Of a DNA stretch of 64,000 nt, positions 35,758-43,516 are shown piece by piece. Below the pieces are notes generated by a model that was given only the letters and a program-made list of their open reading frames with translations, was not told the DNA's origin and did no database searches. Position 1 is the stretch's first letter. The number at the start of each line of letters is the position of its first letter. Source of the stretch: Devosia sp. SD17-2 (GTDB taxonomy: Bacteria > Pseudomonadota > Alphaproteobacteria > Rhizobiales > Devosiaceae); NCBI RefSeq assembly GCF_029201565.1, contig NZ_CP104002.1:2993001-3057000 (forward strand), written 5' to 3'. Both the position numbers and the translations under genes were made by a program.

Positions 35758-37055
35758 CCATGGCTGCGCTCACTGTTGCGGCAGCCGCCATTCCCGACGC
35801 CGTAAAATTGCAAGTGAAACGCCACGATCCGTCGTGGACGGAGTCCGCCCGTTTGTGGTGTGCGCTCATTGGCTCGCCCAGCACGAAGAAGAGTCCCACA
35901 ATCTCGGTCGCGTCGGCGCCACTGCGCCAGATCGATGACGGGCTGTTGCGCAGCTATGTCGATCGGATGGCGGATTGGGAGCGCATGGACAAGGCGCAGA
36001 AGGCCGCTACACCACCACCGCGCCAGGAGCGGACTCGTATCGAGGATGTTACCGTTGAGGCCGCTCAGCAGGTGCTTACCGATAACGAGCAAGGCCTCCT
36101 GCTGATACGCGACGAGCTGTCAGCCTGGTTCGGATCCATGGAGAAATACGGGAGTTCGAAGGCGTCGGCATCTGACCGCGGATTCTGGCTGCAGGCGTTC
36201 AACGGTGGATCGTATGCGGTCAACCGGGTTGGGCGCGGTGCGGCTCTTGTTCCCAATCTCTCGGTTTCGCTCTTGGGTGGTATTCAACCTGAACCGATCC
36301 GGGCCATATCAAAGGACTTAGCGGACGATGGTCTCATGCAGCGGATTGTTCCCATTTGCCTTGGCCCGGCCAGGGTCGGGACAGATGCTCCGTCGGGTAG
36401 CGAAGTCGGTGACTATCGCGACGCTATTACCTGCATGAGGCGCATGCGCTTGCGCGGTGATACTCTGAGGTTCTCGGACGGGGCGCACGAAATCCGGGCG
36501 AAACGCGAGAAGCGCCACCACGAACTGGCAATGGCATGGGAGACGGTCAACCGGAAGATTGGCGCACACCTGGGAAAGTACGACGCGCTGTTTGCCCGCT
36601 TGTGTATCGTGTTCCATTGCCTCGAGACGCGTGGCGATATGCCGGCCAATGAGATTAGCGCGGATGTTGCGGAGCGCGTCGCCGCGTTCATTGACGAGTA
36701 CATCTATCGTCATCTCCTGGCGTTTTACGCCAACGTTCTCGGTACAGCGGACGACCAGGACAAGGTGACGGCCGTTGCGGGTTACATCCTGGCGCACCGA
36801 CTGGAATCCATCTCAGTGAGCGAGGCCCGCCGGGGCGATCGGAAAATGCGCCAGATGGCCGAGGACCAGGCTCAAGAGGTGCTTGCGCAGTTGGATGCGT
36901 TTGGATGGCTGACGCCGACGGCTCCGGGCGCCCGCAATGCCAAATCGCCGCGCTACAAGGTGACGGCCGCAGTTCACGCCATGTTTGCGGAACGCGCGGC
37001 TGCGGAGGCCAGGCGGCGGGAGGAAGTTAGGGCGATCATCGCCGACGGCAACTAG
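35733..37055 (+). CDS. DUF3987 protein, N-terminally truncated
   Basis: A ~440-residue protein matching the DUF3987 region found in replication proteins of mobile elements: DPGGLAMAALTVAAAAIPD, SARLWCALIGSPSTKKSPTISVA, LLIRDELSAWFGSMEKYG and NLSVSLLGGIQPEPIRAI. Full-length relatives usually carry a further N-terminal primase-like part, which is missing. The conserved coding pattern begins before any good start codon (the frame is open from 35700), supporting loss of the 5' part. It may once have been the element's primase/helicase-type protein. Whether the remainder works is unclear. Confidence 0.75.
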   Translation: MGVDPGGLAMAALTVAAAAIPDAVKLQVKRHDPSWTESARLWCALIGSPSTKKSPTISVASAPLRQIDDGLLRSYVDRMADWERMDKAQKAATPPPRQERTRIEDVTVEAAQQVLTDNEQGLLLIRDELSAWFGSMEKYGSSKASASDRGFWLQAFNGGSYAVNRVGRGAALVPNLSVSLLGGIQPEPIRAISKDLADDGLMQRIVPICLGPARVGTDAPSGSEVGDYRDAITCMRRMRLRGDTLRFSDGAHEIRAKREKRHHELAMAWETVNRKIGAHLGKYDALFARLCIVFHCLETRGDMPANEISADVAERVAAFIDEYIYRHLLAFYANVLGTADDQDKVTAVAGYILAHRLESISVSEARRGDRKMRQMAEDQAQEVLAQLDAFGWLTPTAPGARNAKSPRYKVTAAVHAMFAERAAAEARRREEVRAIIADGN

Positions 37056-37183
37056 GGACTCTGTACCACTTTGTCCTTGCGCGCGTGAGACACAGATAGA
37101 CTTTGGATCTTCTTCTATAGAGAAGGGTCTAGGCGTTTCGCGCGCGTAAGGGCAAAGTGTGGCAAAGTTGATCGAGGGGGCTT

Positions 37184-37408
37184 ATGATGAGCGATACGCT
37201 AGCAAATCGCCTGAAGGACGGCTGGTCGATAGAGGGCTATTCAACCACCATTATGGCGGCCGGGGCGATGACGCAGTCCATCTTGCTGCGCAAAGACGAG
37301 CGATTGGAAAGCGTGACAATAGTGGTCAACGGTGGGCAGGAGGTTGGGCGGCAATTCTACACGCTGGCGCCTGCTCCGCAGCCCGCCCAGAAGAAGGGAT
37401 TTTGGTAG
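37184..37408 (+). CDS. Hypothetical protein, 74 residues
   Basis: A small protein with tandem ATG starts (37184, 37187) behind a GAGGGGG site. Composition is normal for a soluble beta-type protein (GWSIEGYSTTIMAAGAMTQSILLRKDERLESVTIVVNGGQEVGRQFYTLAP). It follows the DUF3987 gene after a 128-base gap containing a CTTCT/AGAAG hairpin and two CGCGCG blocks. No family recognised. Confidence 0.55.
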   Translation: MMSDTLANRLKDGWSIEGYSTTIMAAGAMTQSILLRKDERLESVTIVVNGGQEVGRQFYTLAPAPQPAQKKGFW

Positions 37409-37497
37409 CCGAAGACGGCCAACTCACGATTCCGAATCTTGCGGACGTGAAAATTTATCGGCCATGCCGGTGGCGGTCCTGGCTCATTTTCGGGATG

Positions 37498-37734
37498 TTA
37501 AGGCCCCCCAACATTATGCTCGGACTCTGCGATCTCTTTTAGCAAAGCTTGCACTATCTCAGCCGCAGACAAAGTGCCGATGAAGCACTGATATGTCTTG
37601 TCGCCTATCTTCGCGACAACCGTACCGCCCTCAACAAAGTAGCGGGCCTTCAGCGTGTGTTGGCCGATAGCAACCTCGGCTTCATGGACCATGTTGGGTT
37701 GATCTGCATTGACGTTCGGTGGGATTGTGGCCAT
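37498..37734 (-). CDS. Hypothetical protein, 78 residues
   Basis: A small minus-strand gene; ATG 37734 has a GGGAG site eight bases upstream. The product is acidic with a beta-rich middle (HEAEVAIGQHTLKARYFVEGGTVVAKIGDKTYQCFIGTL) and a helical end (AAEIVQALLKEIAE). The reversed orientation within the element fits an accessory cargo gene. No family recognised. Confidence 0.5.
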   Translation of the reverse strand: MATIPPNVNADQPNMVHEAEVAIGQHTLKARYFVEGGTVVAKIGDKTYQCFIGTLSAAEIVQALLKEIAESEHNVGGP

Positions 37735-38118
37735 CCCATATCTCCCAGCGCAGCCGCTCCAAGATGGAGCTGCTCCATTCCGACCAGGAACATCCGGTTG
37801 TCTGGGTGAACATGAACGACGGGCAGCGCAGGCCCTTTCCGTACCAACAGTGTGCGCTCTAGTGACTGCCATTACAAGCGCTGTGATAGCGGAGCGTAGC
37901 GGGGTGGGCACCAGGGAGGGGGTGCCGACATCCTAAAACTGGCGCCACTTTACGGACCGGCTTTGGTCAGTCGCGCGAAACCCCGCAGGTTTTGAGATTA
38001 TTTTGGGGCATTGCAGTTGGTGGTCGTCTTTCGACCCCATAACGGTCGTTAGGAGCCGCCAGTGTTAGTCTCAAAACCGGACGGTGCAGGAACGTAGGAT
38101 CACTATTTCTGCCCAACA
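37735..38118. other. Non-coding stretch with nested inverted repeats
   Basis: A 384-base gap between two minus-strand cargo-type genes. It holds 10-bp arms GGTTTTGAGA (37988-37997) and TCTCAAAACC (38069-38078), with a GGTCG/CGACC hairpin between them. No coding frame is convincing. The repeats may be an operator or the relic of a small insertion. Confidence 0.4.
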
Positions 38119-38586
38119 TCAGATGGGCATATAGCGCCACAACCATCTTTTTGCCGGTCCTAGGTGTTGGACGATGTCACTAAGTCCTGCAGGCGCGGAG
38201 CCAAGGAAGCCATCAACTGTCAATTCGCGGCCGTTGCAGCGCACATGACCTGAGTTGAACCTGGGTAATGCGTGAATGCCGCAGATTACGATATTCGTTC
38301 GGTCACTGAAGACCCACGTCGCCGCTTCGATCTCCACTGCGACTTCGCCCTGCAATGGAAATATGAAAAGCCTTTGCCTGTCCCAACTTAAGCGTACATC
38401 ACCTGAGGCAAGCGATCGGGTAGCATTCCACAAGGTGCCACCCGCTAAAAGGGCCCATCCCGTCAGCGGTATCAACATTATTGGTTCTATGAAGGAGCTG
38501 GCAGCCAGCACCGCTCCCACCCCCCCTAGAATGGCTAGCATCGTAACGCAACGCCATTTGCGGCGAGACACTATGAAACTCTGCAT
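38119..38586 (-). CDS. Two-helix membrane protein with a possible PH-like domain
   Basis: A 155-residue protein starting at ATG 38586. A basic N-terminus (SRRKWR) is followed by two adjacent membrane helices at ~14-55. A cytoplasmic beta-rich domain then follows (SGDVRLSWDRQRLFIFPLQGEVAVEIEAATWVF ... FLGSAPAGLSDIVQHL), reminiscent of small bacterial PH-like membrane proteins. The reversed orientation in the element suggests a moron-type gene expressed in the lysogen. The PH-like call is inference from pattern only. Confidence 0.5.
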   Translation of the reverse strand: MQSFIVSRRKWRCVTMLAILGGVGAVLAASSFIEPIMLIPLTGWALLAGGTLWNATRSLASGDVRLSWDRQRLFIFPLQGEVAVEIEAATWVFSDRTNIVICGIHALPRFNSGHVRCNGRELTVDGFLGSAPAGLSDIVQHLGPAKRWLWRYMPI

Positions 38587-38799
38587 TTGCGCTTCATTGC
38601 CTTCCTGATCCAAGTTGTGCCGTCGCCAGAGTAGTAACGGGCTGCTTCCTCGTGATCGAGGCGTCGGTGGGAACGTGGTATATAGAACAAGTAAAGGCAG
38701 CTTCATGCTGCTGTTATTTGAAACCTGCCCGTCTGCAAGCCACCCCTTCACCGCCACTACCGTCCATCCTAAGTTGCGAGCGCCTGCAATATTTTGGAC

Positions 38800-38856
38800 C
38801 GAATGTCAATATGCTATTGACATTCGAAAAAATACACAGCCATCGTTCATGTCAAT
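38800..38856. promoter_or_regulatory. Perfect operator-like palindrome with embedded -35 box
   Basis: Twelve-base arms, CGAATGTCAATA (38800-38811) and TATTGACATTCG (38815-38826), are perfectly complementary around TGC. A third half-site ATGTCAAT lies at 38849-38856. TTGACA inside the right arm could serve as a -35 box for the gene at 38927. The whole 340-base gap 38587-38926 separates that gene from the divergent membrane-protein gene and has no convincing coding frame. Confidence 0.6.
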
Positions 38857-38926
38857 CAGCGCCGGCCAGCTGATCAAAACTAAGACCGTGTAAGCGGCGT
38901 TTCTCCACACACCACGGATCAAGAAA

Positions 38927-39724
38927 ATGAAACCTGCTTTGACTGCAGGCGCTTTCGCGTCTGCGCTTGTTCCTGCAAACGATAATCAGAAGTGGGACGG
39001 CCGACGCGTCCTATCTTGGCCAACCGCCGCGCGCCTCTTAAGGGAAGATCGCAAAGAGGAACTGCGCCTCCTATGGCTCTGGCGGACGCTCTCAGACCTG
39101 GCCATGAACTCACCGGCGAACGACAACTACCCGTCGCCTGGAGTGTCGAATGGCGAGGAAGACGACCGAGCGGCTGACGAAGCGATCGAAGAGGTCGACT
39201 CTTTGATGGGCTTCCGGCCGACGATCGGTGAGATCAAGCGCGCGATCGATCCGACGATCTGGGCGGGTTGGCTTGAGGACCGGCGCCGTTGCGAGATTAT
39301 CTGTCAGGATACCCGCGCCAACTCCAATCTGTCGGAGCCCGCGTTGCGCAAGGCATGGGCAGGTCTCTTGTTCGACGGTCGAAACCGCCTAATTGGCTAT
39401 CGTACAAGTCCTGCCCAGAAGTGGCACCAGCAGCCGGCCATCACGCGAGGCGCCCGCCAACACTCCAACGAGATGCGAGGCGCCGACGTCCCAGCGGTAG
39501 GGATATTTGCCATCGATGAGCATATCCTAGCCCGTCAGGATTTCCGGCAAGTGCGTAAGGCGATCGGAGCAGATCACGCGAACGTACTCGAGCTCGCCAT
39601 TGGGCCATCGACGGCCAAGGCAATCGGCGAGACGCGCCGCTATGTCGGGAAGATTGCCGAACGTTGGGGTATCCGCATGATCGACGACGCGCTTTCGGCG
39701 CTTGCTGAAGCGTGGAGTCCCTAA
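38927..39724 (+). CDS. Hypothetical phage-associated protein, 265 residues
   Basis: A soluble protein read rightward from the palindromic control region. The N-terminal ~60 residues include APANDNQ-type tails typical of alphaproteobacterial phage proteins. The C-terminal part (QDFRQVRKAIGADHANVLELAIGPSTAKAIGETRRYVGKIAERWGIRMIDDALSALAEAW) is helical and could contain a helix-turn-helix. I do not recognise a family; regulation or replication initiation are possible roles from its position. The IS256-family insertion starts 53 bases after its stop. Confidence 0.6.
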   Translation: MKPALTAGAFASALVPANDNQKWDGRRVLSWPTAARLLREDRKEELRLLWLWRTLSDLAMNSPANDNYPSPGVSNGEEDDRAADEAIEEVDSLMGFRPTIGEIKRAIDPTIWAGWLEDRRRCEIICQDTRANSNLSEPALRKAWAGLLFDGRNRLIGYRTSPAQKWHQQPAITRGARQHSNEMRGADVPAVGIFAIDEHILARQDFRQVRKAIGADHANVLELAIGPSTAKAIGETRRYVGKIAERWGIRMIDDALSALAEAWSP

Positions 39725-39776
39725 AATGCAGATGGTGCCGCAACTCCACTAGAGGCCGCAACCTCTCTACGTGGTG

Positions 39777-41200
39777 GATCGTGCCCCACTGCGTGGTGTA
39801 ACTGAGGCTTGGCCTCCACGCATATCCGGCTTGGCCGGGCTGGTCAGCGTGCGGGAACTGCCGGCAAGCTGACGAGGGGATCATCGCTCAACGGGGCGAC
39901 GGATTCCAGCGTCATATATCTCGCCCGCTGAACCGCCCATTCATCGTTCTGTTCGAGCAGGATAGCGCCGACGAGGCGGATGATTGCGTCCTCGTTGGGG
40001 AAGATGCCCACGACCTCGGTCCGGCGCTTCACCTCGCCATTCACCCGTTCAATCGGGTTGTTGCTGTGCAACTTGGCCCGATGCTCCTTGGGGAAGCTCA
40101 TGTAGGCGAGGACGTCGTGCTCGGCCTCATCCATGATGGTGGCAAGCTTGGGCACGCGAGGGCGGATTTGGTCGGCAACGGCGCGCCACTGGGTGCTGGC
40201 CGCCTCCGGCGTCTCCTGGGCGAAGGCCGTGGCGATAAAGGCACTGGCCACGCGGCGACCGCTCTTGCCGGCATGGGCGAGGACGTTACGCATGAAGTGA
40301 ACGCGGCAGCGCTGCCATGTGGCGCAAAGCACCTTGGTGACGGCGGCCTTGATGCCCTCATGGGCATCGGAGATCACCAGCTTCACGCCTCGCAGGCCGC
40401 GGCGGGTCAGCTTGCGCAGAAACTCGGTCCAGATCGCCTCGGCTTCCGAGGTGCCGATCTCCATGCCCAACACCTCGCGCCGGCCATCGGCATTGACGCC
40501 CACGGCCATGATGGCGGCCACCGAGACGATGCGGCCGCCCCGGCGCACTTTGAGGTAGGTGGCGTCGATCCACAGGTAGGGCCAGTCGCCCTCGATCGGC
40601 CGCTCAAGGAAAGCCTTCACCCGACCATCGATCTCCTCGCACAGGCGGCTGACCTGGCTCTTTGAGATGCCGCTCATGCCCATGGCTTTGACCAGGTCGT
40701 CCACCGACCGGGTCGAGATGCCTTGGATATACGCCTCCTGGATCACCGCCGTCAGCGCCTTCTCGGCCAGCCGCCGAGGTTCCAGAAAGCCAGGGAAGTA
40801 GCTGCCCTTGCGAAGCTTGGGGATGCGCAGCTCGACCGTGCCGGCCCGGGTCTCCCAGTCCCGCTCGCGGTAGCCATTGCGCTGGACCCGCCGCTCGGCG
40901 CTCTTTTCGCCATAGCCGGCGCCAGTGGCGGCACCCACTTCCATTTCCATCAGCCGTTCGGCAGCAAAGCCAATCATCTCGCGCAGAATATCGGCGTCGG
41001 GGGCCTTCTCTACCAGCGAGCGCAGGTTCATCATCGAGTCGGTCATCGGTGGTCCTTCAGGTACAGGGTTGGCGTAAGCAACCAGACCTTACCGGAAATC
41101 CGTCGATGACCACCCAGCCGCTCGCTCGCTACGGCGCTCCTAATGGCGCGCTCGCGAGCGGCTTGACCACCTCAGTTACACCACGTCCCGGGACACGACC
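39777..41200 (-). mobile_element. IS256-family insertion sequence, complete, 1424 bp
   Basis: Ends are 31-bp imperfect inverted repeats: both read CGTGGTGTAACTGAGG at the inner side and G(A/G)TCGTG at the outer tip. An 8-bp duplication flanks it and one transposase gene fills it on the minus strand. The element landed in the non-coding stretch between the 265-residue gene and its downstream terminator, so no gene was broken. Confidence 0.92.
39844..41046 (-). CDS. IS256-family transposase
   Basis: A 400-residue DDE transposase of the Transposase_mut (MuDR-like) family. The catalytic Asp residues lie in [16 protein letters not shown] and [14 protein letters not shown] and the Glu in [28 protein letters not shown]. 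Length is normal and the frame is intact, so the copy is probably functional. Confidence 0.95.
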   Translation of the reverse strand: MTDSMMNLRSLVEKAPDADILREMIGFAAERLMEMEVGAATGAGYGEKSAERRVQRNGYRERDWETRAGTVELRIPKLRKGSYFPGFLEPRRLAEKALTAVIQEAYIQGISTRSVDDLVKAMGMSGISKSQVSRLCEEIDGRVKAFLERPIEGDWPYLWIDATYLKVRRGGRIVSVAAIMAVGVNADGRREVLGMEIGTSEAEAIWTEFLRKLTRRGLRGVKLVISDAHEGIKAAVTKVLCATWQRCRVHFMRNVLAHAGKSGRRVASAFIATAFAQETPEAASTQWRAVADQIRPRVPKLATIMDEAEHDVLAYMSFPKEHRAKLHSNNPIERVNGEVKRRTEVVGIFPNEDAIIRLVGAILLEQNDEWAVQRARYMTLESVAPLSDDPLVSLPAVPAR

Positions 41201-41218
41201 ACGTGGTGTCATCACTTG

Positions 41219-41248
41219 GCCTTCGCCCCCATCGGCGAGGGCCTTTTT
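41219..41248 (+). terminator. Intrinsic terminator right of the IS256-family element
   Basis: GCCTTCGCC and GGCGAGGGC pair around CCCATC, followed by TTTTT. It originally lay close behind the 265-residue gene, before the IS separated them. Confidence 0.75.
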
Positions 41249-41295
41249 ATTGGCCTCTTACTCCAAACATCCAGAAATTCAGAAAGGGCGCGCAT

Positions 41296-41823
41296 GTGCC
41301 TACCTTGAAACACGCCCTGACCGCTTTTGAGCGGCATCTAGGCTTTCCAATTTCCCGCGGCCGCACCGTGGCTCAACGGCTGCAAGAAGCCGGTTATATC
41401 GAACATGGCGCGCCTGGCGTTGCGCCCCAAATCTCTCCTGACGGTTTCGTCGCGCTGCTAATCGCACTCGCTGCGAACAAGACGTTGGCGGAGACAGGCG
41501 CGGCCGTGGCCACCTATCTTGAGGCCACACCAGGCGGCGTGTCTCTTGCCGGCGCCCCGACGTCGGTCGTGCGTCTCCGAAGTGAGATGCTAGCGCTTGT
41601 AGAAACTGCGCTCGAGTTTCCAGACGACCTAGCCGATCTCTCCATTGAGGTGGTCGGAACTTGGCCTGAAGTCGTCGTACATCACCTTGGCCGCGCTACC
41701 CGGTTTGTTCCCGTCGGCGCTAACGCTGCGCATTGGCAGGCCGCTGGTCACCGTACGTCTACAACCATCTCTGGCGCTGCATTCCGCGATTGCGCGCGCG
41801 CCCTATTTAGAGGATCCCGCTGA
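41296..41823 (+). CDS. Hypothetical phage protein, 175 residues
   Basis: GTG 41296 with an AAGGG site is the most likely start. The N-terminal third (LKHALTAFERHLGFPISRGRTVAQRLQEAGYIEHGAPGVAPQISPDGFVALLIALAA) looks like a DNA-binding or wing-type module, and the rest is mixed alpha/beta. It opens a tightly packed run of four genes (41296-43080) that ends with the prohead protease. A small-terminase-like or packaging role fits that position but is not shown by sequence. Confidence 0.6.
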   Translation: MPTLKHALTAFERHLGFPISRGRTVAQRLQEAGYIEHGAPGVAPQISPDGFVALLIALAANKTLAETGAAVATYLEATPGGVSLAGAPTSVVRLRSEMLALVETALEFPDDLADLSIEVVGTWPEVVVHHLGRATRFVPVGANAAHWQAAGHRTSTTISGAAFRDCARALFRGSR

Positions 41824-41824
41824 T

Positions 41825-42397
41825 ATGGCTTTGCTGAAGAAGTCTTCGCCTCCACAATTTGTTGTACCAACGCTCGTAGAAAGCGATACGGAATATCGAG
41901 AACGGGTCCAGCGACTGGGTGGGCTGCAGGACGCTCTGACCGAACTTTCCCAGGAGCGCCGACGCTTGGAGCGGGAAATCTCCGAAACCCCAGCGCCGAC
42001 TGTACGGGCTAGCGTAGCCGCACTGCTTGGTGACGATAAAGTAGATGCGCGGACCGCGTTGCTGGCGCGTCTGGCAGAAGTTCGCCGAGCCATCACGGAC
42101 CATGAGACAGCAATCGAACTGCAGCGCCGGCGTGTCGAAGAGGCGCGCGGTCGTGCTTCAGCGATGGTGCGTGAGAAGGTAAAACCGGAATACGGAAAGC
42201 GCGTTGCAGCACTCGCCTCGGCACTTGAACAGGCCCATGCGGCCCGCTTGTCGCTTAGAGAGTTGGTCGAAGAGATGGAAGTCGACGGCTGCTCCTGGGC
42301 AGCTTTGGGCGTGTTTGAACCGTCGTTCCTCGGTGATCGAGAAGATGGCCATGTGCATCGGTTTGTCAGAGAAGCGAAGGCGGCTGGTTATGTCTGA
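41825..42397 (+). CDS. Coiled-coil phage protein, 190 residues
   Basis: ATG 41825 lies one base after the previous stop. Residues ~20-165 are almost wholly helical and charged (ALTELSQERRRLEREI ... RALLARLAEVRRAITDHETAIELQRRRVEEARGRA), with strong coiled-coil character. The C-terminal ~35 residues are compact (SWAALGVFEPSFLGDREDGHVHRFVREAKAAGYV). No family recognised; scaffold- or head-associated roles are possible in this neighbourhood. Confidence 0.6.
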   Translation: MALLKKSSPPQFVVPTLVESDTEYRERVQRLGGLQDALTELSQERRRLEREISETPAPTVRASVAALLGDDKVDARTALLARLAEVRRAITDHETAIELQRRRVEEARGRASAMVREKVKPEYGKRVAALASALEQAHAARLSLRELVEEMEVDGCSWAALGVFEPSFLGDREDGHVHRFVREAKAAGYV

Positions 42398-42575
42398 AAT
42401 GGAGACCCGGATGGAACGCGCGGACACACGTTTCCGCCGGCGTGGTAGTGAGCGGCGCATCAAGGTGCCTGGAAAGAGCGAATACTACGGAAACGACGAT
42501 CCCAACAAGATCGCTCGCGCACTGCGGGCGCAGTCGGAGCTTGGGGCGATGGAGAGGAAACTTGCCCAGAATTAG
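42390..42575 (+). CDS. Small basic phage protein, 61 residues
   Basis: A short gene overlapping both neighbours (8 bases at each side or more), which supports coupled translation. The product is rich in Arg/Glu (METRMERADTRFRRRGSERRIKVPGKSEYYGNDD). No family recognised. Confidence 0.5.
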   Translation: MSEMETRMERADTRFRRRGSERRIKVPGKSEYYGNDDPNKIARALRAQSELGAMERKLAQN

Positions 42576-43080
42576 CGGTTACGCTGCCCGGTTCGGCGAC
42601 GTTACCACTATCGCGGGCGAATTTCGCGAGCGGCTTGCGAAAGGTGCTTTTGCCCGCACATTGCGTGAACGCCCGGACGTCGTGATGTTGCTGGACCATG
42701 ACTCGGGGCGCGTATTGGGCAGGACGTCTGCAGGGACTCTAGATCTCCGCGAGGACACCATCGGCCTATACTTCAGCCTAGAAGTCGACGAGACCACCCC
42801 AGAAGGTCAAACGGCCTTGGGCACTATCACCCGTCGCGACGTGAGCGGCTGTAGTTTTGGTTTTAGGGTACGTGCTGAACATTGGGACGACGGTGGCCGC
42901 CAGCTACCGTTGAGGACGATCACAGACGTTGACCTTTTCGAAATCACCGCAACGGTATTTCCGGCCTACCCGACCACAAGTGCCGCGCTCGCCCGCTCTG
43001 CCAGCGACAAGTCACACGACGCCCGGAACGCTTCCCGACGACGCGCCGAAGCCGCGATGCGGCGGCGCGGCATCCTATAG
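42562..43080 (+). CDS. HK97-family prohead protease
   Basis: A 172-residue capsid maturation protease of the HK97 (U35) family. The start is TTG 42562 with a GGAGAGG site, overlapping the preceding gene. Family landmarks are RISGYAARFGDVTTIAGEFRERLAKGAFARTL at the N-terminus, MLLDHDSGRVLGRTSAGTLDLREDTIGL with the catalytic His, and VSGCSFGFRV with the Ser. In complete phages the major capsid gene follows at once; here it is missing, and a terminator and a cobW-like remnant come next. Confidence 0.9.
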   Translation: MPRISGYAARFGDVTTIAGEFRERLAKGAFARTLRERPDVVMLLDHDSGRVLGRTSAGTLDLREDTIGLYFSLEVDETTPEGQTALGTITRRDVSGCSFGFRVRAEHWDDGGRQLPLRTITDVDLFEITATVFPAYPTTSAALARSASDKSHDARNASRRRAEAAMRRRGIL

Positions 43081-43190
43081 GAAAAAAAGGGGAGGGGTAC
43101 TGACGATCCCTTACACATCGAGAACCCCTCACCGGTTGGAGTGGAACACGCAAAGTACTGCAATTCAAATGTTGAACACAGCCTGCACAA

Positions 43191-43213
43191 CCCGCCCTAA
43201 TCGGCGGGTTTTT
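43191..43213 (+). terminator. Intrinsic terminator after the prohead protease gene
   Basis: CCCGCC (43191-43196) pairs with GGCGGG (43203-43208) around CTAATC, followed by TTTTT. Confidence 0.8.
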
Positions 43214-43217
43214 CTTT

Positions 43218-43391
43218 ACCCCCGGCGCGGCCGCCCGCCTTGCCATCCAGGCAGTCGGTCCCCGCGTCACCGCTTACTTCGATCGCCCCTGGAAGCCGGG
43301 CGAAGCCAAGGTAACCAATCTCGTGGTCATCGGCGAGCAGCCGCTCGACCGCGCCGCCATTTTCGCCAGCCTGGAGAAGGCGGCGGCGTGA
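43218..43391 (+). pseudogene. C-terminal remnant resembling a CobW-type GTPase
   Basis: An open stretch without start codon that translates to TPGAAARLAIQAVGPRVTAYFDRPW, then KPGEAKVTNLVVIGEQPLDRAAIF, ending in TGA 43391. The YFDRPW ... LVVIG ... LD pattern is that of the C-terminal domain of CobW-like metal chaperones. The stretch is more GC-rich than nearby phage genes. It sits exactly where capsid and head genes should be, so I read it as chromosomal DNA captured during a deletion. A degraded tail protein is the alternative. Confidence 0.5.
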
Positions 43392-43507
43392 GCACGGCGC
43401 CCGACCATCCGATACGGCCCAACCGGGACCGTATCGCCGTTGGCCGCGCGATGCATGGTGACGACGGCCCCTCTGTTTACGAGAAGCGCGGGATCCGCGT
43501 TCTATAA
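43388..43507 (+). CDS. Possible 39-residue protein
   Basis: A short frame from GTG 43388, overlapping the stop of the cobW-like remnant (GTGA). The product is hydrophilic (MSTAPDHPIRPNRDRIAVG ... YEKRGIRVL). It may have been the next gene in the donor of the remnant. No family recognised. Confidence 0.35.
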   Translation: MSTAPDHPIRPNRDRIAVGRAMHGDDGPSVYEKRGIRVL

Positions 43508-43516
43508 GGACAAACA

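Larger units (their letters stand above)
39769..41208. repeat. 8-bp target duplication flanking the IS256-family element
   Basis: ACGTGGTG occurs directly before the left end (39769-39776) and directly after the right end (41201-41208). An exact 8-bp duplication is what IS256-family transposition leaves, and shows the element has not rearranged since insertion. Confidence 0.88.

Noticed and set aside
38615-38893. 92-codon frame across the palindromic control region
   Set aside because: It would translate through the perfect operator-like repeat, has no ribosome-binding site and an unnatural composition.
42929-43507. 192-codon frame overlapping the prohead protease end and the cobW-like remnant
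   Set aside because: It reads through the terminator at 43191-43213 in a Pro/Arg-rich alternative frame; the protease frame and remnant frame explain the sequence better.
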